DNA of 64,000 bases from Neokomagataea tanensis (GTDB lineage: Bacteria; Pseudomonadota; Alphaproteobacteria; Acetobacterales; Acetobacteraceae), in contig NZ_CP032485.1 in NCBI RefSeq assembly GCF_006542335.1, positions 2,413,280 to 2,477,279 on the forward strand. Direction: 5' to 3'. The notes beneath the pieces are model-generated. The model did not search any database and was not told the DNA's origin. It was given only the letters and a program-made list of their open reading frames with translations. Positions 63,731-64,000 of this stretch are shown here, in pieces. Within the stretch, counting starts at the first letter, position 1, and every line of letters begins with the position of its first letter. The position numbers were made by a program, and so were the translations under genes.

Positions 63731-64000
63731 GGGATTTTTTTGTTTTTACGGCCTGCTCAAGCGCCTCTCCAGATTAGCTCGACGATGTCGCGCTTCGTGC
63801 TTGCTTCACACCGTCAACAGGCATAACCTGAGCGGATACGAATCAGCATAACAGCGTACGGACGCCTCACGTCGTGATGTGCCGCTATCCGGAATGTGCC
63901 CCGTACAAAACGATAATTCCTACGTCTGTACCCGGCAAGGTTACGGAACTTCGTCACACGTTGCCGTCTTAACTACGGTCAAAGAATGAAAGGAGGGATC
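63731..64000 (+). other. Right-edge intergenic region, probable dnaA leader
   Basis: No gene or clear DnaA box is visible. The window ends with AAAGGAGGGATC, a strong ribosome-binding sequence that should precede a start codon just outside the window. From the mutM-rpsT order, the next gene is probably dnaA; this is inference from synteny only. Confidence 0.45.

Noticed and set aside
1-64000. CRISPR arrays, prophage or integrated plasmid
   Set aside because: No regularly spaced repeats, phage structural genes or integrase were seen on reading the window.

Overview
ORGANISM. The window reads as chromosomal DNA of an alphaproteobacterium of the acetic acid bacterium type (Acetobacteraceae, Acetobacter-like). 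The evidence is the set of alphaproteobacterial markers (PhyR/NepR/EcfG stress module, a TrcR-type DUF1013 regulator, a PopZ-like DUF2497 protein between tolC and valS, a GAAC-N7-GAAC SOS box), the ubiE/coaBC/dut/mutM/rpsT cluster that appears to lead into dnaA at the right edge, and an alpha-amino-acid ester hydrolase whose catalytic residues match the Acetobacter turbidans enzyme. The species is not determined. LAYOUT. 1-5.2 kb is an accessory, partly decayed region: an Old Yellow Enzyme gene, an ArsR regulator, a divergent FAD-monooxygenase/MarR pair with two near-identical operators, a transposase remnant and a broken umuDC operon still carrying its SOS box. 5.2-12 kb holds a deoxyribosyltransferase/N-formylglutamate amidohydrolase pair, tRNA-Val, two small proteins, ruvX, gatCAB and tRNA-Ser. 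12-18.7 kb is a minus-strand run: uvrD-type helicase, prmA, a GNAT acetyltransferase, an aminopeptidase P, a lytic transglycosylase and an EmrE-type exporter. 18.7-28.6 kb holds two tandem radC-family genes (the first lacking its metal ligands), purEK, ydcH, trcR, a small heat-shock protein, rpmE, mscL, secDF and a Gfo/Idh/MocA oxidoreductase. 28.6-38.2 kb holds uup, the general stress response locus (phyR, two ECF sigma genes, nepR, a HisKA_2 histidine kinase) and cydDC. 38.2-46.4 kb holds an OmpA-like lipoprotein, recQ, a PCu(A)C-like protein, nrdR-nusB-thiL, a YghO-like protein, an SDR, glucokinase and tRNA-Cys. 46.4-56.9 kb holds tolC-popZ-valS, a secreted hydrolase, ilvD, the ester hydrolase and msrA. 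56.9-64 kb holds a two-gene ABC importer without a binding protein, dut, coaBC, ubiE, mutM and rpsT, ending in what is probably the dnaA leader. HOW IT WORKS TOGETHER. Most of the window is core metabolism and information processing. The regulatory centre is the stress locus: PhyR should sequester NepR when phosphorylated and so free one or both EcfG-like sigma factors, and the linked kinase is the obvious candidate input. Evidence for decay or divergence is concentrated at umuDC, radC-1, the PCu(A)C-like protein and the sensor half of the kinase, whose DNA is about 20 percent G+C over 300 bases. No CRISPR array, prophage, rRNA operon or intact insertion sequence was seen.
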